Source: Microcaldota archaeon (lineage in GTDB: Archaea > Micrarchaeota > Micrarchaeia > Micrarchaeales > Micrarchaeaceae). From it: 64,000 nucleotides of DNA. Shown one piece after another: positions 24,800-32,870 of this stretch (the stretch's first letter is position 1; every line of letters starts with the position of its first letter). Under the pieces are notes generated by a model. It did no database searches. It saw nothing but the letters and a program-made list of their open reading frames with translations, and was not told the DNA's origin. A program made the translations under genes and the position numbers. Location of the stretch: the NCBI GenBank assembly GCA_021797495.1, contig JAJZZO010000018.1, positions 1-64,000 of the forward strand. Reading direction: 5' to 3'.

Positions 24800-24819
24800 T
24801 TACTATACTACTATAGTAA
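24800..24819 (-). promoter_or_regulatory. Inverted-repeat operator over the promoter of the winged-helix gene
   Basis: TTACTATA (24800-24807) and TATAGTAA (24812-24819) form a perfect 8+8 dyad with a four-base spacer, 10 bases upstream of the ATG at 24790. It overlaps the TATA region, so binding by the winged-helix product would repress its own operon. Confidence 0.55.
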
Positions 24820-24904
24820 TTCTAATATTTAAAGGCTTTCATTAGTCGGGTCTTATGAGCAAGCAGTAGCGTAGGAGGTCTAAGAAATAGAAAACTGCAA
24901 AAAG

Positions 24905-24959
24905 GGCTTGAGATGCCACATTATCGACGCGAAGACTATAAATTCCACTCTCTCAAGCC
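24905..24959. repeat. 9-bp inverted repeat in an intergenic stretch
   Basis: GGCTTGAGA (24905-24913) pairs with TCTCAAGCC (24951-24959), leaving a 37-base loop. It lies in the 227-base gap between the winged-helix gene and a rhodanese-like gene. Could be part of a small RNA; otherwise the gap shows nothing recognisable. Confidence 0.3.
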
Positions 24960-25017
24960 AGTGTTCCACTGTAATTATAAGGAATAATCCGAGATACAAA
25001 AAAGAATAGGGAACAGA

Positions 25018-25395
25018 TTACAAAATGTCCCCTATGATGCCGTTTATGCCGCCCTTTAGCGATGTGGCCTCCACGCTGCACTTGTTCTTCATATATCTTA
25101 TGACAAACTTGGAGGTGCTGTCGTTGTATCCGGCAAAAACATGATTATTGAGCTTTTTCATCTGCTTCTCGTTGTAGTATATTATTTCCTCGGGAGTTAT
25201 TCGTATTATCTTCTCCTTCGGGACGTCTATAGCCCTGCTTATGACATCCTCTGGTTCCGTTCCAAGCCATACAAGCTTGGTGTTCTTCTTGCCCACGTAG
25301 TCCATAGCCTCATTAAGGCTAAGCTCCGCTATTTCATTCTCGAGCGCTTTAATCGTTTTGCGCCTACTGTTTTTAATCTCCTTTTCCCTACCCAT
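25018..25395 (-). CDS. Rhodanese-fold protein lacking the catalytic cysteine
   Basis: 125 residues from the ATG at 25395, which has GGTGA five bases upstream. A charged N-terminal helix is followed by a pattern typical of rhodaneses: LVWLGTEPEDVISRAIDVPKEK, then VFAGYNDSTSKFVIRYM and SLKGGINGI at the end. The loop where rhodaneses carry Cys reads GYNDSTS, so sulfur transfer is unlikely; a binding or regulatory role is possible. Fold assignment is by eye. Confidence 0.5.
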   Translation of the reverse strand: MGREKEIKNSRRKTIKALENEIAELSLNEAMDYVGKKNTKLVWLGTEPEDVISRAIDVPKEKIIRITPEEIIYYNEKQMKKLNNHVFAGYNDSTSKFVIRYMKNKCSVEATSLKGGINGIIGDIL

Positions 25396-25508
25396 TTGAA
25401 TCACCGACTGGTCGAATTATCTTTGCATTGCCAGATTTTTAAACCTATGCACAAAGGGTTATAAACGCCCGGCTAAAAACAGTGTAGTGAAGTAATACTG
25501 GCGTTGAA

Positions 25509-26048
25509 ATGCAATTGGAATATATCTATGCAATATTGTTTATCGCAATAATAATGCTATTGAGGCTGCGCAGGCAGAACAAAGGCTACAAAGCAAGCGC
25601 AATGCGCATATTTAGGTATCCTGCAGTATACATAGTGCTTTCGTTGTTGCTGGTGCTTTATACTCCGAGCGTGATGCTATTTTTGCTCACTGCAATATCG
25701 ATAATATTGGGCTATGCGATTGGAATAACTTTCGGCTCCAAATCCAGCGTCTTCTCGTCACAAGGGAAAATGATGTACAAACGTTCAAAGGAGATATTCA
25801 CCATATGGATGGCGGCTTTTGTGATAAGGGTATTAATTGAGTTCTTGTTTCCGATAAATACGCCGAGTGCTGTTGGGATGCAATCGTTATATCTAACGTA
25901 TGCAATCCCGTCTGGGGTCTATTTTTGGTATATGGTTGCTGACATGCTGCTTGCGTTTAGTGCAGGCATGCTTTTAGGAGAAGCACTTCACATATACAAA
26001 AAATATAAAAGCGCGGTCTCTGCACAAACTAAAAATAACGCAGCATAA
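25509..26048 (+). CDS. Multi-spanning membrane protein, CcdC/DUF1453-like
   Basis: 179 residues with about five hydrophobic helices: residues 5-20, 36-55, 56-75, 97-115 and 135-160. A charged loop RLRRQNKGYKAS follows the first helix and a basic tail ends the protein. The arrangement, with RIFRYPAVYIVLSLL and a short GYAIG loop, recalls DUF1453/CcdC-like membrane proteins, which have no settled function. Assignment is tentative. It is monocistronic. Confidence 0.55.
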   Translation: MQLEYIYAILFIAIIMLLRLRRQNKGYKASAMRIFRYPAVYIVLSLLLVLYTPSVMLFLLTAISIILGYAIGITFGSKSSVFSSQGKMMYKRSKEIFTIWMAAFVIRVLIEFLFPINTPSAVGMQSLYLTYAIPSGVYFWYMVADMLLAFSAGMLLGEALHIYKKYKSAVSAQTKNNAA

Positions 26049-26137
26049 AAATTGCCAGAAGCATACAAAACGCTTAAAATAACTATCTATTGTGCTCGCT
26101 ATGCCTCAAGAAAACGGAAAATTACTATGTGTATACG

Positions 26138-26590
26138 CTAGCTTTCCAACAGAAGCGCATTAAGCTTTGATCCTCTGTCATATTTTATTGCAAGCATTCC
26201 AACTACTATGAGATATATCCATGATACCAAGGATATGGCCCTTCCATAACCATATTGGGCAAACTGTACATGGCCAATGAGCAGGGCTGTGGTAATTCCA
26301 GGCAATATTACAAATGCGGAGGCGAAGTAGATCGCAAGATTAAGCACAGAGTATAGCATAGCAGGTACATACCACATTCTGAATCCTAAGAGGTAAATAA
26401 TGCCTATTATGATATAGAATGTGACTTCAGTCTCAAGCCAAAATGTTACCTGTGCAGTTGCCCCCGGGCTTGCGAAGAGATGCGAAGCCGCATTAAGCAA
26501 CGCAAAGAAAACAAGACTCAACCTTAGCCAGTGTGACTTTACCTGTGAAGACCTTAACAACTGATAAGTAATGCTGTTTTTCCCATCCAA
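26138..26590 (-). CDS. Small membrane protein with about four transmembrane helices
   Basis: 150 residues. Hydrophobic segments lie at about 20-40, 50-75, 80-105 and 118-138, the rest being short loops; the C-terminus is KYDRGSKLNALLLES. I do not recognise it. It is divergent from the gene at 26799, with a 208-base AT-rich spacer holding TATA-like sequences. Confidence 0.55.
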   Translation of the reverse strand: MDGKNSITYQLLRSSQVKSHWLRLSLVFFALLNAASHLFASPGATAQVTFWLETEVTFYIIIGIIYLLGFRMWYVPAMLYSVLNLAIYFASAFVILPGITTALLIGHVQFAQYGYGRAISLVSWIYLIVVGMLAIKYDRGSKLNALLLES

Positions 26591-26798
26591 TTTCCTACAC
26601 CAACTTATAAAATATCCTTAATCTGATATTACATCGCTATACTATTTATTGTTAGGTCGTAATACAATCGGTGTGAATATTTTAAATATCTTTTCAGAAA
26701 CGAACCGCTCTGGCGAACTACAGCAATCGAATCGCGACCAGAAATCTTGCCTGCAAAAGCATAAATATTTGGACAATGTAGCATATTTTGATGATAAC

Positions 26799-27101
26799 AT
26801 GGTAACAAGGCCAGGCATTCAGAAAAAAGATGCAATGCAACAGATATCAAACCCCCATGGTTCTTCACAGCAGGTTGTAACAACAGCGAGAGAGCTGGAA
26901 AAAGCACTTGAAAATAACATCGAGGTTATATCAGTTGAACTGCACGAAGTAGAACTGACTTCAAGCCTCACTATGGAGCAGGTCGAAAAGCGCATGAAGG
27001 AGAAGGGTTATGAGATTAGAGAGCCTGCAAAAAGCCTTGACCCTATGGGAATTGGTCTTCGTGGAGAATACGGGCTGTGGTATAAACGCAAACAGCAGTA
27101 A
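26799..27101 (+). CDS. Hypothetical small protein
   Basis: 100 residues from the ATG at 26799. The TATA-like ATAAATATTT (26761-26770) lies about 30 bases upstream, supporting this start and a leaderless mRNA rather than the longer frame from 26649. The sequence is mixed and hydrophilic, with a TARELEKALENN helix, a VELHEVELTSSL strand and an aromatic C-terminus (GLWYKRKQQ). No family recognised. It precedes the 424-residue orphan gene by about 60 bases. Confidence 0.5.
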   Translation: MVTRPGIQKKDAMQQISNPHGSSQQVVTTARELEKALENNIEVISVELHEVELTSSLTMEQVEKRMKEKGYEIREPAKSLDPMGIGLRGEYGLWYKRKQQ

Positions 27102-27158
27102 TGAAGTGCTTCTTTACAAAATGTCATCTGTAGCCAGGCGTTGTTCATGCAAAACAAA

Positions 27159-28415
27159 ATGTCCATAAACGACCTCCTCGGGGAGTACCAGAAGCTGCTA
27201 GACGAAATGCTTACTGCGGCGCAATACGTCGGGAAGCAGAAAGGCATCCGGATTCACGGAAGCGTCGAAAGGCAGGTCGACGAGCTAGCTGACAGCATTG
27301 CGCTGCTGAAGACCCTTAAAAATAAAGGTTGGGACATAATTAATTATAATCATGGAAACTGTAAAACAGCTTACGATTCAATGTCCGTACCTATACGTAC
27401 CGAGTATATAAGTGCAGGGGTAGTCACGGACCTCATTCTTCTTGCAGACATCACTACAAAAAGAGGGATACAATTATCTGTCTCGACAACCGACGCCTTA
27501 AAATTTATTGTACCTCTTAGAACCGGCATAGAATTGGCCCTGGAAAAGAGGAGGCTGGATACGGAATATATCGACGCGCAACCGACAACTGAAAAGGAGG
27601 AATTACTTCGTAACAAGATTTCTGATTATGCATCTGATGGATTACTACATAAGCTGGTTGATGTCATCGGCAAGTATTATAAAATCGAGGATTACGTAAA
27701 CTGGCAAGCGACAATAAGGAAAGATAATCCAGAAGGCAAAGGAGTTGCAAAATTTGATCTTAGCCCGGTTTCTTCTGTACTAGCTCAAATGGAAAGTGTA
27801 TTTGACAGCTTATTGGAACTGAAAAAGCAAGGGTGGAGCGTCTTCGAATCAAGCGACAAGGCTTTTCGCCGCAACGAAAACGGGTCGTTTTCAATGGAGA
27901 GCAGCTTCGAGAGAAAAATAAACGCCTACATAAACTTCGACCGCAATGACGATGGATCGATTATTCTAGGCAGTGACGATATACACAAAGGCACGTATGT
28001 GGATATTACAGAGATTGAAAAGCTGACAACAAAGTCTTCTATGTGGCTTACTAGTTACGTACAACCGAAAAATCCAAAGAAGGAGGCCCGCCTCGCTTAC
28101 GCGATTCTACTCCCAAAGTGGCTTTGTCAGTACCTTGGCACTGACTTTTTATACGTGGCACCGCGCTTCCTCAAGGCTGAAGATACCGAGAAACTCCAGC
28201 AGGTAAAACTTGGAGACGGAACTTACATATACGCCAACGATAAGTTCATCGATGACATCTTTGGCGAAGACCTGACACGCAAGACAGGCGAACGCGTAGA
28301 TGAGTCAACGCCTGTTGCGATTTCGCAGAAAACGAGTGGCTTGCAGGGTACCGAAGAGGCAAAAAAGTTCAGTAATATCTTCAGGAGGGGCGAGAAGGGA
28401 AGGAACAAGGGATAA
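27159..28415 (+). CDS. Orphan protein with two similar modules
   Basis: 418 residues from the second in-frame ATG (27159). Two parts look alike: ELADSIALLKTLKNKGWDI in the N-terminal third and QMESVFDSLLELKKQGWSV in the middle, each preceded by a helix and followed by charged strands ending in a TDLILLADIT or THVDITEIEKL-type segment. This suggests an internal duplication. The C-terminal 60 residues are low complexity and basic. No signal peptide or membrane helix. No family recognised. It lies in the accessory stretch between tRNA-Val and tRNA-Asn. Confidence 0.6.
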   Translation: MSINDLLGEYQKLLDEMLTAAQYVGKQKGIRIHGSVERQVDELADSIALLKTLKNKGWDIINYNHGNCKTAYDSMSVPIRTEYISAGVVTDLILLADITTKRGIQLSVSTTDALKFIVPLRTGIELALEKRRLDTEYIDAQPTTEKEELLRNKISDYASDGLLHKLVDVIGKYYKIEDYVNWQATIRKDNPEGKGVAKFDLSPVSSVLAQMESVFDSLLELKKQGWSVFESSDKAFRRNENGSFSMESSFERKINAYINFDRNDDGSIILGSDDIHKGTYVDITEIEKLTTKSSMWLTSYVQPKNPKKEARLAYAILLPKWLCQYLGTDFLYVAPRFLKAEDTEKLQQVKLGDGTYIYANDKFIDDIFGEDLTRKTGERVDESTPVAISQKTSGLQGTEEAKKFSNIFRRGEKGRNKG

Positions 28416-28491
28416 ACGCAATACCTTCATGTGCGCCGCTCTTTATTCTGTATATGTAAACGAATTTAAACTATTAAACTCAAATCTAGCC

Positions 28492-29328
28492 ATGCGCATC
28501 ATCTCTTGGAACATAAATTATGTGCGGGCACGCCTCATTAGGCTCTTGGATGTCCTAAGGAGGCATCAGCCAGATATTGTGTGCTTGCAAGAGACAAAGG
28601 TGGATAACAGCCACGTGTCCATCATGGAACTGAGAGCTGCAGGCTACGGGTCGATAACATACGGTAAAAAGGGCTACAACAGGGTTGCAATACCCTATCG
28701 CGATCCGACAAAGAAACTAGGGCTTTTCACACAGGATGAAACAGGGCTGAATATAATCCACGGAATTATTCCTATCAATGTTCAGAAAGATTTTACTGGT
28801 AACCCGCTGCCGAATGAGGCAAGAATAATATCAGCGTGCTTCGGAAACTTCAGACTAGTAAACCTATACGTTGTCAACGGGGTTGATATCCAGAGCGAGC
28901 AGTTTAAGATAAAGCAAACATTGATGTAAGCGCTCAGCAGTTGGCTTAATGACTTACCAAAATCACCGCCTCTCCTTGTCGTAGGAGATTTTAATGTAGC
29001 ACCGGACGATTTGGACGTATGGGACCTAGTCAATCTTAAAAATAGGATTCATTGCACGACAGAAGAACGGGACTGGTTAAAGAAATTACAGGGAGAGCGT
29101 TTCGAAGACATAATGCGCGCGGTAAACGGGAAATCCCATATATATACCTGGTGGCCATACAAACAGGGGTGTTTTGAGAATGATGAGGGACTTCGCTTTG
29201 ACGGGGTTATCTGCGATAAGGAACTATCCAAGTCAATCGACAGGATTTATGTGAATAAAGATGAACGCAAGTCAATAAACGGGGCAGAAAAACCCAGCGA
29301 CCACGCTCCCATAATAATTGATTTTTAG
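28492..29328 (+). pseudogene. Exonuclease III-like (EEP) gene interrupted by an in-frame TAA
   Basis: From the ATG at 28492 the frame reads RIISWNINYVRARL and LQETK, then meets TAA at 28927-28929 and continues in the same frame to 29328 through VVGDFNVAP, YTWWPYK and SDHAPIIIDF. Both halves carry the EEP catalytic motifs (N/E site before the stop, D-N and D-H after), so the only visible lesion is one nonsense codon; no frameshift is needed. A TATA-like box (28463-28471) sits about 25 bases upstream. It is a second, divergent copy beside the intact ExoIII at 13663-14418. Either a recent pseudogene or a sequence error. Confidence 0.82.
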
Positions 29329-29353
29329 GCCAGGGTTAGTACGCGAAGCGTAT

Positions 29354-29425
29354 CGCCCGAAGCAGGAATCGAACCTGCAACCTAGCGGTTAACAGCCGCT
29401 CGCTCTACCATTGAGCTACTCGGGC
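29354..29425 (-). tRNA. tRNA-Asn(GTT)
   Basis: The minus strand gives a 72-base cloverleaf: acceptor GCCCGAG/TTCGGGC with G73, D-arm GCTC/GAGC, anticodon stem AGCGG/CCGCT around CTGTTAA (anticodon GTT, reading AAC), T-arm GCAGG/CCTGC around TTCGATT. No intron; CCA not encoded. Confidence 0.96.
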
Positions 29426-29432
29426 ATCAATA

Positions 29433-30119
29433 TTAATTTTTGAAATATGGCATAGGAGCCGCAAGGTTAATTATGCGCACATAAATATAAGAACTCTCCG
29501 AAAAACTTTTCACTTTCCTTGTGGTGTTATTTGAGTAATCATACATATAAAAAGCGTTGTTTGCACTCTCATCACTGTCCTCTGCGTATACAAATACCTT
29601 CTTGTCATCCGTTATAATTTCGAATGAGCCTATGTATGCCTTGTTCAAATATTTGAACCTGTAAACCATTCCAATGCCTTCGCCGTTGATGCTGCCGTTT
29701 ATTATCGCATTTATGATATCCTGCTGACCTTTTGCCCTGACGTAAAGGATGCCGTCCTGCTTCAGTCCTTTCTCCTTGAACACGCTTCCTTCAAGCGCTA
29801 TCATGGGCATCTTTGCAACGCCTATGTTCGCATACTGGTTCAACTTGTCCGTGACCTCAAAGCTTTCCTTGCCGTGTTCATCCTTCGGGCTGTATACTGC
29901 ATAACTCCCGCGTTTGTCAAACGGTACGTAATAAAGCATGCGGGTATCTCCCACGAATTCACCAAAAACGCATAGGGATCGTCCTTCCTTAAGCTCAAGC
30001 AGAAAAAGGTTTCTGGAATCCTGCGAGGAGCTGTATACAAGCCTACCAAGATCTTGCGCGCTTTCTAATTTAATGGGTTGAAAATATACTCCTTTCGGCT
30101 CTTTTTTCTTTTTGTCCAA
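29433..30119 (-). CDS. Hypothetical protein, beta-rich
   Basis: 228 residues, beginning MDKKKKEPKG. The pattern of short alternating strands and Gly/Asp turns suggests a mostly beta protein; no signal peptide, membrane helix or metal motif. Family not recognised. It follows the secreted-protein gene at 30129 with a 9-base gap, and so belongs to the envelope-linked operon with the pilin-like protein and response regulator. Confidence 0.55.
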   Translation of the reverse strand: MDKKKKEPKGVYFQPIKLESAQDLGRLVYSSSQDSRNLFLLELKEGRSLCVFGEFVGDTRMLYYVPFDKRGSYAVYSPKDEHGKESFEVTDKLNQYANIGVAKMPMIALEGSVFKEKGLKQDGILYVRAKGQQDIINAIINGSINGEGIGMVYRFKYLNKAYIGSFEIITDDKKVFVYAEDSDESANNAFYMYDYSNNTTRKVKSFSESSYIYVRIINLAAPMPYFKN

Positions 30120-30128
30120 GCAAACACC

Positions 30129-30971
30129 TCAAAGCTTCGAAATGAGTCCTATTATATACATGAGTACGTAAGAGGGTTCATATATTATCGGGAATATGGG
30201 AGAACCCTGGCCTATGGCGTAGTAATCCGCAAGAAGGCTGGGTTTGACATCGAACCTTATCCGTACTGACTTGTTTACCAACGGGCTTTCAAGCGAATCT
30301 ACAGAGACTACTGGTCCGTATTCTCCAGGGGTTTTTGCGAATATCGCATATTTGAAAATCTCGCTGGTGTGGTGCAAAGCTATAACAGTCTCAGGTTGCA
30401 ACGAAACACCCTGGATCCCTGATACGTTTATTACAAACGGGCTGTCAGATACGCCTGTGTTGTTTATCCTTATACTGATGCTCTTGGGCTCTCCTGGGCT
30501 CCCATAAACATTTTCAGGAGAAACATTGAGCCTGAACACGTTTGGAGTTATATTCACATACGCTATGAAATTCAGCGAGCCTATCTTTGAATAGTTTCCA
30601 GTGTTTATGGCGCTCAATCCAAGCTTGTACGTGCCATTCTGCGCGTTAGGCGAAGGTGTTATGTCTACAGTTAACGTCGACCTGTACAGGGCCGAATTTT
30701 TCACTATCCATCCGCTGGGGTAGTTGACAACTTTGAACTCGTTCCATCCTCTAGTAAAGACCGTTCCTGTGGAATTGGTGGTAAGCGACGATATGGTTAT
30801 GGAGAAGGTCTGCCCAGGTCCGGATTTCCCAAGATATATGCTTCCGTTGTGCAGTATCGTTGCGTTATACGGTTCTGTTATATTCACGTATGTGCCTGCA
30901 CCATGGCTAAGCCCAAGCACCGCCGTTAGGAACATAAGCGAAAGGATAACCAATACACTAAACTTCGGCAT
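30129..30971 (-). CDS. Secreted or membrane-anchored Ig-like protein
   Basis: 280 residues. A signal peptide covers about residues 1-25 (VLVILSLMFLTAVLGLSHGA). The body shows two beta-sandwich-like repeats with LNFIAYVNITPNVFRLNVSPENVYGSPGEPKSISIRINNTG typical strands broken by NxT/NxS sequons, suitable for archaeal N-glycosylation. The last 25 residues are hydrophobic (FPIIYEPSYVLMYIIGLISKL) and may anchor it. It probably acts outside the cell as a surface protein. Operon neighbour: a pilin-like gene directly upstream. Confidence 0.65.
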   Translation of the reverse strand: MPKFSVLVILSLMFLTAVLGLSHGAGTYVNITEPYNATILHNGSIYLGKSGPGQTFSITISSLTTNSTGTVFTRGWNEFKVVNYPSGWIVKNSALYRSTLTVDITPSPNAQNGTYKLGLSAINTGNYSKIGSLNFIAYVNITPNVFRLNVSPENVYGSPGEPKSISIRINNTGVSDSPFVINVSGIQGVSLQPETVIALHHTSEIFKYAIFAKTPGEYGPVVSVDSLESPLVNKSVRIRFDVKPSLLADYYAIGQGSPIFPIIYEPSYVLMYIIGLISKL

Positions 30972-30986
30972 AGTACCACAAAACCT

Positions 30987-31565
30987 TCAGGTATATTTCA
31001 TTGTTACTGATGCAACCTTTATTAAAGTGTGTTGCGACGGGAGCCCGGTTGTCGTATAATTTATGAAAATATAGCCCGTAAAGCTGTTGCCCAGCGGTTG
31101 CGCGTCAATTCCTCCGTTAGTATCGTAGCAATAAGCATTGAGCACCCCGTAGCCATCGCTGTATATGAGTACGCCATTGGAAGTGAATGTGTTTGAGGGA
31201 TAGCTTCCGGGATCGCCAGAATATCCGAGTATGTTTATGTTGCCTGTTTCAGGGAGATTTTCGTCAGTGGCGTTGGAGTTTACTGCGCAAGCCACTCCAG
31301 TGACGTTTATGGTGCCGCCAGTGGCCTGCGAAAGCTTTATAATCATCGCCCCTGTGCTGTTTATCCCGTAAGAATCGCAGACGAAAGACGGCGACGGAAC
31401 GCAGTTGGACGGTACTATCGTAGGGTTGAATATCCCGCTCGACATTATTATGTAGACTGCCGCGGCTATTATTATGAACGCTACCCCATAAGATATGAGG
31501 AAGTCTAGAGACATCTGTGCCTTTTCGTCGGAACGAGCGCTATTTGCCATCTTGCCCAGAAGCAT
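30987..31565 (-). CDS. Type IV pilin-like protein (class III signal peptide)
   Basis: 192 residues. A short charged leader ends in DEKAQMSLDFL, followed by a 20-residue hydrophobic helix (ISYGVAFIIIAAAVYIIM); this KAQ/xS-x-D/E-F pattern is the archaeal class III signal cleaved by a prepilin peptidase. The rest is extracellular, with a Cys pair and several NxT sequons. AGGTGG lies seven bases before the ATG at 31565, and the gene overlaps the end of the response-regulator gene by 26 bases. No peptidase, ATPase or other pilus assembly gene is in the window. Confidence 0.72.
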   Translation of the reverse strand: MLLGKMANSARSDEKAQMSLDFLISYGVAFIIIAAAVYIIMSSGIFNPTIVPSNCVPSPSFVCDSYGINSTGAMIIKLSQATGGTINVTGVACAVNSNATDENLPETGNINILGYSGDPGSYPSNTFTSNGVLIYSDGYGVLNAYCYDTNGGIDAQPLGNSFTGYIFINYTTTGLPSQHTLIKVASVTMKYT

Positions 31566-32745
31566 TCTTTCCCACCTGCAGCCTTACACCGTTAGAATCT
31601 CTTGTTATGATTATGTCAAGATCTGATCTTCCGAAGAGTTTTTGCAATTCCTCATACGTGTAAGTGCCAACGTCTGTCTGGTTTTCTGACTTGCTCTCAA
31701 GTATTTCGTTGCGCCTTTTCTTGAGCTCATTTTTCCTTATTTCATTGTATGCCAGCGACAGTTTCGGCACCTCCTTGGATTCGAAAAGGCTTTCAATGTC
31801 GAGGTCTATTTTCCTGTACCCCTCATCTTGGAGTATGAACGGCAGCACGGCGCCGAATTCCGCTTGTATACTAGATATGACTTCGTTGACATTCTGCTGC
31901 ATTCCTGCGATGACGAATTCATCGCTGTTGAGGAATCCAACGAAAACGCTGTTGTTGGAATTCTTTATTATGTCCTGGAGCAATTGGGATATGAGCCTGA
32001 GTATCACTATGCCGGAATTCTCGCTGAATCTTTTTGCGTAGGTCCCGAGGTTTTCTATCCTTATGGTGCCTATGACATACTGCTCGCCCTCCTTGAGCGA
32101 ATGCTCTATCTCCTGCGATATCCTGTCCTCGTCAGGCAGGTCTATCAACGGGTCGAACCTCTTGCCCTTCTTTTTCAAGAAAAGGGTCACGAGGCTCCTG
32201 AGCTCTACAGGGTCGAACGGTTTCTTTATGTAATAATCCGCACCATACTTGAACGCGCTGAACCTGTTGTTAGTGGGGTCCATTGCGCTTACTAGTATTA
32301 TCAGCGTGTCTTTTATCTCAGGGTCGCTTTTTACCGTATTACATATATCCAGGCCGTCCTTGTGCGGCAGCATCAGATCCAATATGACGAGATCCGGTCT
32401 CTTCTCCCTTACTACTTCTATTGCTTCTCCTCCGTCGTATACCTGGCTTATGTCGAAGCCCTTTCCCAACGAAAGCGACATGAGCTTGTTTATGTTCTTG
32501 TCGTCTTCCACTATCAGTACTTTCCTCAGCTGCTTGTCCTCCTCGAGCACGTAGTATGTCATTATGCCCCCGTTGTTTCTCGAGGCTATCGCTTTGCCAT
32601 CCTCCAATTCCTTCAGCGATTTCTCCAATTGTCCCAAAGATATGCCCCTGCTGAAAGCGGTATCCTTCAGTTCGCTGTAGGCTATCTGCTGCTTGTCATT
32701 AATAACCGATAGAATCTCTCCTGAAAAGCCGGAAAATTCACCCAT
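31540..32745 (-). CDS. Response regulator: winged helix, REC, degenerate GGDEF-like domain
   Basis: 401 residues from the ATG at 32745, which has GGTGA five bases upstream. Residues 1-68 are a winged-helix-like domain; 75-195 are a receiver domain with the DD pair, the phospho-acceptor D123 (LVILDLMLP) and K175 before Pro. From about 197 comes a GGDEF-type domain outline (FDPLIDLPDEDRI) but the active loop reads NSDEF (273-277) rather than GGDEF, so cyclase activity is doubtful. The C-terminal 100 residues are charged and helical. It likely pairs with the histidine kinase at 33896-36121 and may regulate the pilin-like and secreted genes in its operon. Confidence 0.82.
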   Translation of the reverse strand: MGEFSGFSGEILSVINDKQQIAYSELKDTAFSRGISLGQLEKSLKELEDGKAIASRNNGGIMTYYVLEEDKQLRKVLIVEDDKNINKLMSLSLGKGFDISQVYDGGEAIEVVREKRPDLVILDLMLPHKDGLDICNTVKSDPEIKDTLIILVSAMDPTNNRFSAFKYGADYYIKKPFDPVELRSLVTLFLKKKGKRFDPLIDLPDEDRISQEIEHSLKEGEQYVIGTIRIENLGTYAKRFSENSGIVILRLISQLLQDIIKNSNNSVFVGFLNSDEFVIAGMQQNVNEVISSIQAEFGAVLPFILQDEGYRKIDLDIESLFESKEVPKLSLAYNEIRKNELKKRRNEILESKSENQTDVGTYTYEELQKLFGRSDLDIIITRDSNGVRLQVGKNASGQDGK

Positions 32746-32870
32746 AATAGTCACCTGTTAATAAATCAACAAAAAGTATATTATACCTTGCCAGCCCCCC
32801 TCTTTTGGCTATACCAATGGCTATTCGCACATAAGTAAGCATTAAAAGATTTGCCTGGCAATCCTTAAAC

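Noticed and set aside
28492-29328. Pyrrolysine or selenocysteine at the internal stop
   Set aside because: The codon is TAA, not TAG or TGA, and no recoding element is visible.
31540-32745. Active diguanylate cyclase
   Set aside because: The signature reads NSDEF at 273-277 and the surrounding metal and nucleotide residues are not retained.
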